From positions 1 through 47,360 of the forward strand of contig DIVR01000004.1 in NCBI GenBank assembly GCA_002428325.1: DNA of 47,360 bases. Direction: 5' to 3'. Made by a program: the position numbers and the translations under genes. The notes beneath the pieces are model-generated. The model saw nothing but the letters and a program-made list of their open reading frames with translations. It made no database searches and had not been told where the DNA came from. Below are positions 17,119-25,213 of this stretch, in pieces; the first letter of the stretch is position 1, and each line of letters starts with the position of its first letter. The DNA comes from a bacterium UBP4_UBA6127 (GTDB lineage Bacteria > UBP4 > UBA4092).

Positions 17119-18054
17119 TTATTTGATGGTAATGACTGCATCTTTCCGTAGTTTTTTAAGAATATCCTGTTGATATTTCATGATAGAAATTTGGAATAGA
17201 TATTCACGGATAGATGCTTTTTCAAGAACCAGAATGATGTGATATCCTCTTTCGGTCAGAATCGGTTCCGAATAGTCGCCTTCATTAAGACTAAACGCCA
17301 ACTTCTCAATTTCAGGCATTATTTCTCCATGATGGATATACTCTAAATCTCCACCCTCTTCTTTACTCGCAGAATCATCAGAATATTTAACCACCAGAGA
17401 CTCAAAAGAAGTCCCCATTTTCAGTTCTCGAAAACACTGAACTGCTTTTTGATGAATTGTTTCCTTCTGGTCTGTGGAGGAATCTTCCGGAATCTCAAAG
17501 AAGATTTGTTTCAGGTGAACTGTTTCTTGTTTTATCACCTCATCCGGGTTGGTACGTTTAAATTTACGAATATCCTCATCGGAGATGGGCGGAACATTTT
17601 TCCGAAGATACCGATTGATAATCAGTTCCTGAGATAACCGCTCTTTTAATACAATCCTGATAGCTTCTTCTGACATATTTTGTTTTGCAAGCCAAGCCTC
17701 AAAATCTCCCGGTTTAGGAAAGTTTGACTTGATTCGTTGTATTTCTTTTTCAGCTTGGAGATTTATATAGGCTTCTGGAATCTCAATCCGATCTTTTCGA
17801 GCGGCTTGAACCAAGAGTATCCGGTCAATTAATCTGCTCAGAATAGCTTCACGGGTAGAATCGGTCAAATCAACTTCGGACTGACGGGAAATATCTTGAA
17901 GTTCACTAAGGGTTATGACATCAGAATTTACCTTGGCAATGATCCGGTCAACAATTTCCCCCTGGGCGGAGGAAGAGACAAATGAACTTAGGATAACAGT
18001 TCCCGCTACCAGAATATATATACACATAGATTTAAAACATGATATTAATATCAT
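17119..18054 (-). CDS. SurA-like periplasmic peptidyl-prolyl isomerase
   Basis: This is a 311-residue exported protein. The N-terminal hydrophobic segment (about 10-30) is followed by a likely cleavage site near SSSAQG. EIVDRIIAKVNSDVITLSELQD (about 34-55) is the SurA N-terminal chaperone-domain signature. A single parvulin-type rotamase domain (about 180-285) has QIFFEIPED, YSDDSASKEEGGDLEYIHHGEI and ERGYHIILVLEK. E. coli SurA has two parvulin domains; this one has one, as in many other lineages. Its likely role is folding of outer-membrane proteins. It follows the HU gene by 27 bases with AAGGA ahead of the ATG, and a terminator lies downstream. Confidence 0.88.
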   Translation of the reverse strand: MILISCFKSMCIYILVAGTVILSSFVSSSAQGEIVDRIIAKVNSDVITLSELQDISRQSEVDLTDSTREAILSRLIDRILLVQAARKDRIEIPEAYINLQAEKEIQRIKSNFPKPGDFEAWLAKQNMSEEAIRIVLKERLSQELIINRYLRKNVPPISDEDIRKFKRTNPDEVIKQETVHLKQIFFEIPEDSSTDQKETIHQKAVQCFRELKMGTSFESLVVKYSDDSASKEEGGDLEYIHHGEIMPEIEKLAFSLNEGDYSEPILTERGYHIILVLEKASIREYLFQISIMKYQQDILKKLRKDAVITIK

Positions 18055-18081
18055 AAATAAATGAGATTCCTTTAAAGAATA

Positions 18082-18363
18082 TTAACGATTTACAATGTCC
18101 CTGAGTTCTTTGCCGGGTTTAAAAAATGCCACGCGTTTATCAGGGATTTGAATGGAATCACCTGTCCGAGGATTCCGGCCTTTTCTGGAATTTTTCAATT
18201 TAGTCTTAAAGGTCCCAAATCCAACAATCGAAACCTTATCCCCTTTTTCAAGGGCTTTTTTGATGGATTCCAATAAGGTTTCCACAGACATCAAAGCATC
18301 TCTGCGGGTAACTCCGGTTGAGCGCGCAACTCGCTCCGCGATATCAGCTTTTGTTACTGACAT
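18082..18363 (-). CDS. HU/IHF-family DNA-binding protein
   Basis: This 93-residue bacterial histone-like protein starts VTKADIAERVARSTGVTRRDA, then VSIVGFGTFKTKLKNSRKGRNPRTGDSI and VAFFKPGKELRDIVN. The beta-arm region has the NPRTG motif that inserts into DNA. HU cannot be distinguished from an IHF subunit by eye. A near-perfect Shine-Dalgarno sequence (AAAGGAGG) precedes the ATG, and a promoter-like pair lies about 45-70 bases upstream. It is the first gene of a two-gene unit with the SurA-like protein. Confidence 0.95.
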   Translation of the reverse strand: MSVTKADIAERVARSTGVTRRDALMSVETLLESIKKALEKGDKVSIVGFGTFKTKLKNSRKGRNPRTGDSIQIPDKRVAFFKPGKELRDIVNR

Positions 18364-18404
18364 TCTAAACCCTCCTTTATATGAATTGGGTTGATAATTC
18401 TTAA

Positions 18405-18431
18405 CTTATAGAAAAACTGAAAAACTGTCAA
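18405..18431 (-). promoter_or_regulatory. Promoter-like signal for the HU gene
   Basis: On the minus strand TTGACA (18426-18431) is followed by TATAAG (18405-18410) with a 15-base spacer; shifting to TAAGTT gives 17. It lies 42 bases upstream of the HU start codon, in the 85-base gap after the preceding gene. Confidence 0.45.
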
Positions 18432-18448
18432 GCTTTTAGTTTACCTAC

Positions 18449-18676
18449 TTACTTGAGAATTTTCAAATAAAGAGCCATTCCATTCGAGAGGGTTCCATCC
18501 AACCCCATTTCATTTCCATCCTCATCGAGTACAAAGGCTGAACCTTTATTGCACCATTTTAGCTCCTGAGTCGAAAGTAAATGCTTAACTTTCGCTCCAC
18601 GTCTCATTTCAATAAGGTTACCATTCCACGTTACGGAAATGGGTAATACCGGGGCCGATTTATCTCCATCAATCAT
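18449..18676 (-). CDS. Small protein, possibly ThiS/MoaD-like beta-grasp, coupled to the nucleotidase gene
   Basis: This 75-residue protein has its ATG overlapping the stop of the upstream 5'-nucleotidase gene by four bases (ATGA, 18673-18676), a sign of translational coupling. The order of elements (ISVTWNGNLIEMRRGAKVKHLL, then AFVLDEDGNEMGLDGTL, then MALYLKIL) resembles the strand-strand-helix-strand-strand layout of ThiS/MoaD-type ubiquitin-like proteins. The C terminus is LYLKILK, without the Gly-Gly needed for sulfur transfer. I do not recognise a named family. No signal peptide is present, unlike its exported neighbour. Confidence 0.7.
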   Translation of the reverse strand: MIDGDKSAPVLPISVTWNGNLIEMRRGAKVKHLLSTQELKWCNKGSAFVLDEDGNEMGLDGTLSNGMALYLKILK

Positions 18677-20160
18677 TTGACTACCTTGATTCTTTCTTCA
18701 GCTTGAGGAGCAATTACCGGATGTTCTTTTAAATAATCAACCACAATATCTCTTAAAACCGTATCATATTTAATTACCTTAGCTTTTTTCAGAAGGGTAT
18801 ACCCACTTCCACCATTCGCCATAAAATCATTTGCCGCAATTGTATAGGTTTTTGCCGGGTCTAATGACCTGCCGGCTAAAGAAATCTCAGTTGCCTGACC
18901 ATTCTTGGCCAGGAAAGTCACTCCGGAAATAGCGCTGGTTTCTCGTCCTGAATTAGCTCTATTAGCTAAATCATCCAATATTTCCTGTAATTCCGTTCCG
19001 GAAACTTGCATTAAAACCAGTGTGTTATCAAATGGAAGCACATTATAGATATCATTATAGGTGATAGGTCCTTTGTTGATATTGGCTCGAGTCCCACCGG
19101 TATTTTGAAGAGCGATATCAGCTCCCATTCTTTCTCTGAATACATCTGTCAGCCAGCAGGCCAGATTGGACAGGGGATGTCCATAATTTGGCTTCACCAG
19201 ATCAACCGAAGTCATTCCAACCTGTTTATTCATTAATGAATCAATTTGTGATACATAAGTTTGAAGGTAAGATTCAATTTTAGTATTCGGTTTGATTTGT
19301 GAGTTGATTGGGATCAATTTAGCTTGAGTATTAATAACATTACCTTTTTCGACTTGGATATCAAGTCTGCCAAGGAAGGTTCCCCATTGATAAGCTTGAA
19401 CGATAATTGGACCTTCAGATTTGTTGAAAGTATCAATTTTCGTGTGGGAATGGCCACCTACGATTACCTGGATATCTTTAGGAAATTGCCTGGCCAGTTG
19501 AATATCCTCTTCATATCCCATGTGGCTTAGTACGATGATTAAATCAGCTTTTTTCTTCAATTCAGGCAAAAGTTTTGAGAAGGTAACCAGGGGATTTTCA
19601 AATTCCAGTCCTTCAACATTTTTGGGATGAGTTACCACCGGGGTTTCCTGGGTAGTAAGCCCTAAAACAGCAATCCGAGTTTTCCCTTTTTTCAGGATAA
19701 TATAAGGTTTTGCAAAATAACTTCCATCATTCTGATAAATATTGGCGGCCAGGAAAGGAACTTGAGATGATTTTATAGTTTCTCTTAAGACCGGCTGTCC
19801 ATAATCAAATTCATGATTTCCAACGACTATAGCGTCATAACCCATCCTCTGCAGTGTTCCCCAGTCCGCTTTTCCCCTAAAAAGGCCAGAAACCGGTGTC
19901 CCTGATATCCAATCTCCGGCTGATAAGACAATAGTATTCTGATTTGTCTTCTTAATATCATTTATGAGGGTAGCTCGGCGAGCGGCTCCTCCAATGTCCT
20001 GGCCATAACGATTATCATTAAAGGGAAGAAGATGTCCATGCACATCATTATCATAAAGAATTGTGAGATTGAGGGGTTTGGACATTCCCCAAGACATCAT
20101 GGTCAGATAGATAAATCCAATGAGAAAGAAACTCAAGATACGGGCTGATTTGGATTGCAT
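18673..20160 (-). CDS. Exported 5'-nucleotidase / 2',3'-cyclic phosphodiesterase family protein (UshA-like)
   Basis: This is a secreted metallophosphoesterase of about 495 residues. I start it at ATG 20160, preceded by AAGGGG at good spacing; an upstream in-frame start adds 12 residues. The signal segment ILSFFLIGFIYLTMMSWGMS is clear. Metal-ligand motifs are YDNDVHGHL, SAGDWISGTP, VGNHEFDYG, LSHMGYEED and GGHSHTK. The C-terminal nucleotidase domain has NTGGTRANINKGPITYNDIYNVLPF and AANDFMANGGSGYTLL. Such enzymes hydrolyse extracellular nucleotides for salvage. It is followed by the coupled small gene and preceded by the argG terminator. Confidence 0.93.
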   Translation of the reverse strand: MQSKSARILSFFLIGFIYLTMMSWGMSKPLNLTILYDNDVHGHLLPFNDNRYGQDIGGAARRATLINDIKKTNQNTIVLSAGDWISGTPVSGLFRGKADWGTLQRMGYDAIVVGNHEFDYGQPVLRETIKSSQVPFLAANIYQNDGSYFAKPYIILKKGKTRIAVLGLTTQETPVVTHPKNVEGLEFENPLVTFSKLLPELKKKADLIIVLSHMGYEEDIQLARQFPKDIQVIVGGHSHTKIDTFNKSEGPIIVQAYQWGTFLGRLDIQVEKGNVINTQAKLIPINSQIKPNTKIESYLQTYVSQIDSLMNKQVGMTSVDLVKPNYGHPLSNLACWLTDVFRERMGADIALQNTGGTRANINKGPITYNDIYNVLPFDNTLVLMQVSGTELQEILDDLANRANSGRETSAISGVTFLAKNGQATEISLAGRSLDPAKTYTIAANDFMANGGSGYTLLKKAKVIKYDTVLRDIVVDYLKEHPVIAPQAEERIKVVK

Positions 20161-20202
20161 GATTAACCCCTTTGATTTTTGATTTAATTCTCCCATTCTA
20201 AC

Positions 20203-20237
20203 AAAAAAGGAGAGAAAACCAAGGGTTTTCTCTCCTT
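20203..20237 (-). terminator. Rho-independent terminator after argG
   Basis: A perfect 14-bp stem (20207-20220 with 20224-20237, AAGGAGAGAAAACC and its complement) has a 3-base loop. On the minus strand it is followed by TTTTTTG. It begins 23 bases past the argG stop. Confidence 0.88.
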
Positions 20238-20259
20238 ATAATAAAAAGTAATTGAACTG

Positions 20260-21468
20260 TTATTTTCTAGGTTTCTGAGTCATGGCGGATATCTTTACCG
20301 GAAGTCCCCAGAGATCCACAAATCCTCTGGCCAGTTTCTGATCAAACATATCACCTTTTTCATAGGTGGCAAGAGCCATTTGATACTGAGAATAAGGGGA
20401 TTTTCGGCTGACAGGAACACAAGTTCCCTGCTGCAGACGGACTTTAACAACTCCGGTTACGGTTTCCTGGGTAGTATTCACAAAAGAATCCAGAGCATAA
20501 CGTAAGGGTGAATACCATAGACCGTAATAAATCAAATCGGAATATTTCTGAGTAATCATTTCCTTATAATGAACTGTCTCCCGATCAAGGGTCAATGATT
20601 CAAGATCTTTATGGGCAGCAATCAGGACGACTGCCGCAGGAGCTTCATAATTCTCTCTGGATTTGATTCCGACTAACCGGTTCTCAACCATATCAATGCG
20701 GCCGACACCATTTTTCCCGGCAATCGCATTCAATGTCTCAATGAGCTTAACCCCTTTCATCTTTTTTCCGTCAAGGGAAACAGGAATCCCTTTTTCAAAC
20801 CCGATTTCAACATAGGTTGGTTTCTTGGGGGCTTTGGCCGGATTAGTGGTTAACTCAAAAATCTCTTCGGGAGGTTCCACCCAGGGATCTTCAAGCACAC
20901 CTGATTCCATGCTGCGTCCCCAGATATTCAAATCAATGCTGTAGGGGCTTTTTTTGGTAACAGGCACGGGGATTTTATGTTTTTTGGCATAATCAATTTC
21001 TTCAGAACGGGTTTTTAATTCCCAATCTCGGACAGGGGCTAACCTTTCAATTTCCGGAGCTAAGGCCATGGCCGTTACTTCAAAACGAACCTGGTCATTT
21101 CCTTTACCGGTGGACCCATGGGCAATGGCATCCGCTTTTTCTTTTTTAGCAATTTCCACCAAATGTTTGGTGATTAAGGGTCTGCCAAGGGCTGTTGCCA
21201 GGGGATATTTTCCTTCATAAATGGCATTGGCTTTAAGAGCCGGCCAGATGAAATCATCCACAAATTCATCTCGTAAGTCTTTGATAAAAATTTTGGATGC
21301 ACCGGTTGCGGTTGCTTTTTTCCGGATGGTTTCCATTTCCGGACCCTGACCCAAGTCTGCAGAAAAAGCAACCACTTCGCACTGGTAATTTTCAATCAAC
21401 CAGCGAATCATGACTGAAGTATCCAATCCGCCGGAGTATGCCAATACGACTTTTTTAATCTTTTTCAT
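20260..21468 (-). CDS. argG: Argininosuccinate synthase
   Basis: ArgG condenses citrulline and aspartate with ATP in arginine synthesis. The protein has the P-loop VVLAYSGGLDTSV (about 7-19), AFSADLGQGPE, HGSTGKGNDQVRFE, SPYSIDLNIWGRS and YSPLRYALDSFV. I choose ATG 21468 (402 residues) because AAGGAG lies just upstream and it matches the family N terminus; the longer frame to 21576 adds 36 atypical residues. argH is not in the window. It lies downstream of tRNA-Sec, separated by about 200 bases with a palindromic repeat, and ends at a strong terminator. Confidence 0.97.
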   Translation of the reverse strand: MKKIKKVVLAYSGGLDTSVMIRWLIENYQCEVVAFSADLGQGPEMETIRKKATATGASKIFIKDLRDEFVDDFIWPALKANAIYEGKYPLATALGRPLITKHLVEIAKKEKADAIAHGSTGKGNDQVRFEVTAMALAPEIERLAPVRDWELKTRSEEIDYAKKHKIPVPVTKKSPYSIDLNIWGRSMESGVLEDPWVEPPEEIFELTTNPAKAPKKPTYVEIGFEKGIPVSLDGKKMKGVKLIETLNAIAGKNGVGRIDMVENRLVGIKSRENYEAPAAVVLIAAHKDLESLTLDRETVHYKEMITQKYSDLIYYGLWYSPLRYALDSFVNTTQETVTGVVKVRLQQGTCVPVSRKSPYSQYQMALATYEKGDMFDQKLARGFVDLWGLPVKISAMTQKPRK

Positions 21469-21598
21469 ATCTTGATTCTCCTTTATAGAATTCTGTTTCT
21501 TATAGATAGTTCTTGAATGAGACTTAAAATATAAGTTAATTTCAGGAAATTCTATTATAACCTTAATCAGGTTCAAAAAGAGATTTTTTACGGTCTTT

Positions 21599-21627
21599 TA
21601 ACGGAGAGGGTCAGACCCTCTCCGTTA
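21599..21627. repeat. Dispersed palindromic repeat, copy 1
   Basis: TAACGGAGAGGGT (21599-21611) pairs perfectly with 21615-21627 across a CAG loop. The same core, with loop CTA, occurs at 38864-38890 inside a longer palindrome, and in both copies it is followed by ACA on the right. No T-tract flanks it on either strand. It lies between tRNA-Sec and argG. It looks like a REP- or MITE-like intergenic element. Confidence 0.7.
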
Positions 21628-21670
21628 CAACTCCGATTAAAATCGATTAAAAAGGGACAATTATTCAAAT

Positions 21671-21767
21671 TGGCGGAGGATGAAGGGAGTCGAACCCTCC
21701 CGTCCGATTCAACATCGGGCAACACGGATTTGAAGTCCGGCAGCGCCACCGGGCGCCAACATCCTCC
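21671..21767 (-). tRNA. selC: Selenocysteine tRNA (anticodon TCA)
   Basis: The 97-base gene reads on the minus strand from GGAGGATG to CATCCTCC-G-CCA. It has the 8-bp acceptor stem of bacterial tRNA-Sec, the anticodon TCA in GGACTTCAAATCC, a long extra arm (GTTGCCCGATGTTGAATCGGAC) and a T-loop GGGTTCGACTCCC. The CCA end is encoded. It lies 42 bases after the selB stop, completing a selA-selB-selC set on one strand. Confidence 0.96.
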
Positions 21768-21809
21768 CTTAATGGTCATGGAGTGATTTTACCACGTTTA
21801 ACTTAACGA

Positions 21810-23714
21810 TTAAGAATCACCCGGCTTGATTTTTAAAACCCGGATATCCCCTTTACGCAGAGTTACCCCGGCCCTGTCTAAATATTCCATTAAAGGAACG
21901 ACAATTTTCCGGCTGGATTGCAGCAGGTCTCGGATATCCGATATTTTGAATGTCGGATTTGATTTCCCATACTCCACTATCTTAAGAATCATGAGTCTGA
22001 GGTCATGACGGGTGAGATAAACATCCTCACTGAGTCTGATTATTTCCTTGATTTGGAGAAGGGTCTTAAAGAGTTTATAAACAACCACCGAATCTCTATT
22101 TATGAGAGTAGGCAGTTCCTTAAGTGGAGGAGGGTCTTTGATTCGCTCATGGAATAAAGATAATATTTCTTTTTTTACGGTCTCTTCCAGGGGTGAAAAT
22201 TGAATAATATGGGATTGATAGGCAATCCGGTTATCTTTCAAAATGATTTGGTTCTCATGAATTAACTCATTGATAATAATGCGGAATATTTTCTGGGGTA
22301 ATGAAGCTGGAAGGCTGTTTCTGAAAGTCTCCAGATCCTGTCCGGGAGCAGAGGGCGACTGTTGATGAAATTGTTGTATGTGATGGATTATCTCTTTTTT
22401 TAGCCGGTTCCAACCTTCCAGTGTAAAAAGAATCTCTGAATCCTGTTGGTTAATGAGTTTGAATTGGGACGGGTCAATCAGGTCAGGGGGCAGAGGAAGA
22501 TTGAGCCGCTCATTCAAATCATGAAGGTTAATCCCTGAGTAAGGATATTTTTGACAGAATAGTTCAATCATTTTACTGGGATTGGATTCCTTGAGAATCT
22601 CAAGTTCAGCAATGTCTTTTGGATTGGCTGGCTTATGCTTATTAGCAAACGGATCTAAAATAATGCCGCCTCCCAGGGTATAGGTTGCGGTTTCATCCCG
22701 AATAATAAAACGGTCATCTTTTAACAATTGAAGGGGTTCACGGGCGATAATTTGACAGTAACAGCTTTCCCCGGGTTGAAGAGAATCTCTTTCCAGCAAA
22801 ACTAATTGTGCCATAACTTCTGAGGTCCAGATGTGAAAGTGTATCTTGCCATAAGATTTCAGCTTGACCGGGATGGTAGGCAGAAATTCAATCCAGGCAT
22901 CAAATCTGGAAGTAGATTTCTGGTAAAAAGGGTGGCAGGCCATTTCTCCCCTGGAAATTTCTTCTTTACTGACATCCGATAAATTTAAGGCAATTCGTTG
23001 CCCGCCCACTGCTTGAGTAACTGTATCGCCATGCCTTTGCATTCCCCTGATTTTAAAGATCTTACCTGAGGGAAGCAGTTTTATTTTGTCATTAATGTTA
23101 ATATCCCCGGAAATGACAGTTCCGGTAATAACTGTACCAAAGCCTGTTTTGCTGAAAATTCGGTCAATCGGGAGCCGAAAATATGGACTTGTTGCTATTT
23201 GGGGGATTTTTGAAAGTTGTTGAAACAAGATATCTTTTAATTGGGGAATTCCTTCTCCTGTCAGGGCTGAGACGGAAAGAATGGGACTTTTGACAAATGT
23301 CGAATTTTCTATGAAGGCCGAAATCTCCTGCTTCAGTTGAAGGATTCGATCGTTATTTACCCTGTCGGATTTAGTAATAACGAAAATTCCCCGGGAAAGC
23401 TTTAAAAGGTTCAAAATATCAAAATGCTCAATAGTCTGGGGCATAATCCCATCATCTGCAGCAATAGTGAAAAGAACCAAGTCAATCCCGGTAATGCCGG
23501 CCAGCATATTATGGATAAACCTTTCATGGCCGGGGACATCAATGATGCCAATTTTATTGCCATCCGGAGCATTTATCCAGGCATAACCGATATCAATGGT
23601 GATGCCCCGTTCTTTTTCCTCTTTATGATGATGGGAATCAATACCAGTAAGGGCTTTTATCAGCTCTGTTTTACCATGATCAATATGTCCAGCTGTCCCA
23701 ATGATAAAATCCAT
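21810..23714 (-). CDS. selB: Selenocysteine-specific translation elongation factor
   Basis: SelB delivers Sec-tRNA(Sec) to UGA codons marked by a SECIS hairpin. The 634-residue protein has GTPase motifs GTAGHIDHGKTELIKALTG (5-23), the switch region ERGITIDIGYAW, DVPGHERFIHNMLAG, and TKSD. EF-Tu-like beta barrels follow, for example KTGFGTVITGTVISG. The C-terminal third (about 380-634) should be the winged-helix SECIS-binding region, with a basic end (LLQSSRKIVVPLMEYLDRAGVTLRKGDIRVLK). It begins 5 bases after the selA stop and ends 42 bases before tRNA-Sec. Confidence 0.96.
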   Translation of the reverse strand: MDFIIGTAGHIDHGKTELIKALTGIDSHHHKEEKERGITIDIGYAWINAPDGNKIGIIDVPGHERFIHNMLAGITGIDLVLFTIAADDGIMPQTIEHFDILNLLKLSRGIFVITKSDRVNNDRILQLKQEISAFIENSTFVKSPILSVSALTGEGIPQLKDILFQQLSKIPQIATSPYFRLPIDRIFSKTGFGTVITGTVISGDININDKIKLLPSGKIFKIRGMQRHGDTVTQAVGGQRIALNLSDVSKEEISRGEMACHPFYQKSTSRFDAWIEFLPTIPVKLKSYGKIHFHIWTSEVMAQLVLLERDSLQPGESCYCQIIAREPLQLLKDDRFIIRDETATYTLGGGIILDPFANKHKPANPKDIAELEILKESNPSKMIELFCQKYPYSGINLHDLNERLNLPLPPDLIDPSQFKLINQQDSEILFTLEGWNRLKKEIIHHIQQFHQQSPSAPGQDLETFRNSLPASLPQKIFRIIINELIHENQIILKDNRIAYQSHIIQFSPLEETVKKEILSLFHERIKDPPPLKELPTLINRDSVVVYKLFKTLLQIKEIIRLSEDVYLTRHDLRLMILKIVEYGKSNPTFKISDIRDLLQSSRKIVVPLMEYLDRAGVTLRKGDIRVLKIKPGDS

Positions 23715-23719
23715 CTCTG

Positions 23720-25120
23720 TTAGTCTCTCAATATTGAAAATAAAACCTGGGGATCATAAAGGGTCCGCATATCTAATATAAAACGGCCCTCATGTATTCG
23801 GCCAATCACTGGGGGATGCTGTTCCCGGAATGTACGGGCAATTTTATCAACAGAACCTTGAACAGGAGTGATGGCAATCACCCTGGTAGGGATTTGAGCT
23901 CCGGGAAGTGAACCGCTGCCGATTTCGGATACACTATCTTCAACGGTTATTTTCCAAGGAAACTTTTTAGATTTTTGAAACTCATCTTTCACGAGTAAGG
24001 CTGTCTTATCGATCTCATTCAGAGGACGGGCCAACCATTTAAATAATGGAATCTCCTCTTTCATCCGATCAGGATATAAATAGAGCTTTAAGAGAGATTC
24101 GAGAAATTCATAAGTCAGTTTATCGGGTCTCATCGCTCTTTTAAGGGGATTCTTCCTGATTTTCTTTAGATATTCAACCTTTCCAACAATTACACCCGCC
24201 TGAGGGCCTCCCAGTAGCTTATCTCCGCTGAAAGTAACAATATCAGCCCCAGCCTCGAGGGTTTCCCTTACTGTCTGTTCTCGAGGAAGGCCCCATTGAG
24301 AGAAATCGGCTAAAGCTCCACTTCCCATATCCATCATTACAGGAATTTGGTGATTTTTACCTATTACTGAGAGTTCATAAAGAGAAACTTCGGAAGTAAA
24401 CCCTTGAATCCTGTAATTACTGGGATGAGCTTTTAAAATCAAAGCGGTCTTGTTGGTGATGGCATTTTCATAGTCAGAGGGATGGGTCCGATTGGTTGAA
24501 CCGACTTCAATGAGTTTGCACCCGCTTTTCTTCATAACCTCCGGGAGTCGAAAGGAACCCCCAATTTCAATCAATTCACCGCGGGAAACAATCACTTCCT
24601 TATGGTTAGCCAGGCTGTTTAGGGTCAGAAGCACAGCCGCCGCATTATTATTGACCACTGTGGACTCTTCAGCTCCTGTCAGATAATGAAGCAGCGTAGC
24701 GATATGTTCATCCCTGTCTCCTCTTTTGCCTGAATCCAGATGATATTCGAGATTAACATTATGAACAGCAGTTTCAACTATAGAATTGGAAATCGATTGT
24801 GGCAGCAACGCTCTGCCTAAATTAGTATGAAGCAGGGTCCCTGAGAGATTGATAACCGGGATTATTGAAGGACGGATTAAGTCTCGAAGTCTTTCTGTTA
24901 TATCAATCAGGATTTTATCCTGGGTAAGATTAGAAATGTCCACTGTATCCATTTTCTTGCGGAGCTCATCCAGAACTTCTCTTATTACTTGAGTTTTAAG
25001 GGAAGCCAGAAGGGGAAGAAAATCAGAGTTGTTATTGAGTAATTCAAGCAATTCATGGACCGGGGGGATTTCCCGGAACAGGGTATGGATGGGTTGAGTG
25101 GATGGCTTTTTCATATCCAT
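23720..25120 (-). CDS. selA: L-seryl-tRNA(Sec) selenium transferase
   Basis: SelA is a PLP enzyme that converts seryl-tRNA(Sec) to selenocysteinyl-tRNA(Sec) using selenophosphate. The 466-residue protein matches the family length. Key blocks are INLSGTLLHTNLGRALLP, VNNNAAAVLLTLN, ISRGELIEIGGSFRLPEVM-like SRGELIEIGGSFR, and the PLP lysine in TFSGDKLLGGPQAGVIVG. GRIHEGRFILDMRTL lies near the end. It is the first gene of the selA-selB-selC cluster, divergent from the solute-binding protein gene. selD, which supplies selenophosphate, is not in the window. Confidence 0.96.
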   Translation of the reverse strand: MDMKKPSTQPIHTLFREIPPVHELLELLNNNSDFLPLLASLKTQVIREVLDELRKKMDTVDISNLTQDKILIDITERLRDLIRPSIIPVINLSGTLLHTNLGRALLPQSISNSIVETAVHNVNLEYHLDSGKRGDRDEHIATLLHYLTGAEESTVVNNNAAAVLLTLNSLANHKEVIVSRGELIEIGGSFRLPEVMKKSGCKLIEVGSTNRTHPSDYENAITNKTALILKAHPSNYRIQGFTSEVSLYELSVIGKNHQIPVMMDMGSGALADFSQWGLPREQTVRETLEAGADIVTFSGDKLLGGPQAGVIVGKVEYLKKIRKNPLKRAMRPDKLTYEFLESLLKLYLYPDRMKEEIPLFKWLARPLNEIDKTALLVKDEFQKSKKFPWKITVEDSVSEIGSGSLPGAQIPTRVIAITPVQGSVDKIARTFREQHPPVIGRIHEGRFILDMRTLYDPQVLFSILRD

Positions 25121-25213
25121 TAGCTGAATATCCCTTCAGAGGTAGTACCTATGCTAAATTAGATGATATTATTCACTTTGGCTAGTATAACCCATTTAAA
25201 AAGGGATAAGAAT

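Noticed and set aside
21469..21576. 36-residue N-terminal extension of argG
   Set aside because: Argininosuccinate synthases begin just before the SGGLDTS motif; ATG 21468 has AAGGAG upstream.
21599..21627. Terminator for tRNA-Sec or argG leader attenuator
   Set aside because: No T-tract on either strand and the same core recurs at 38.9 kb, so a dispersed repeat is the better reading; some termination effect cannot be excluded.
21588..21779. 63-residue ORF on the - strand
   Set aside because: It is a reading through tRNA-Sec and the palindromic repeat; the shared peptide with the 38.9 kb ORF comes only from the repeat.
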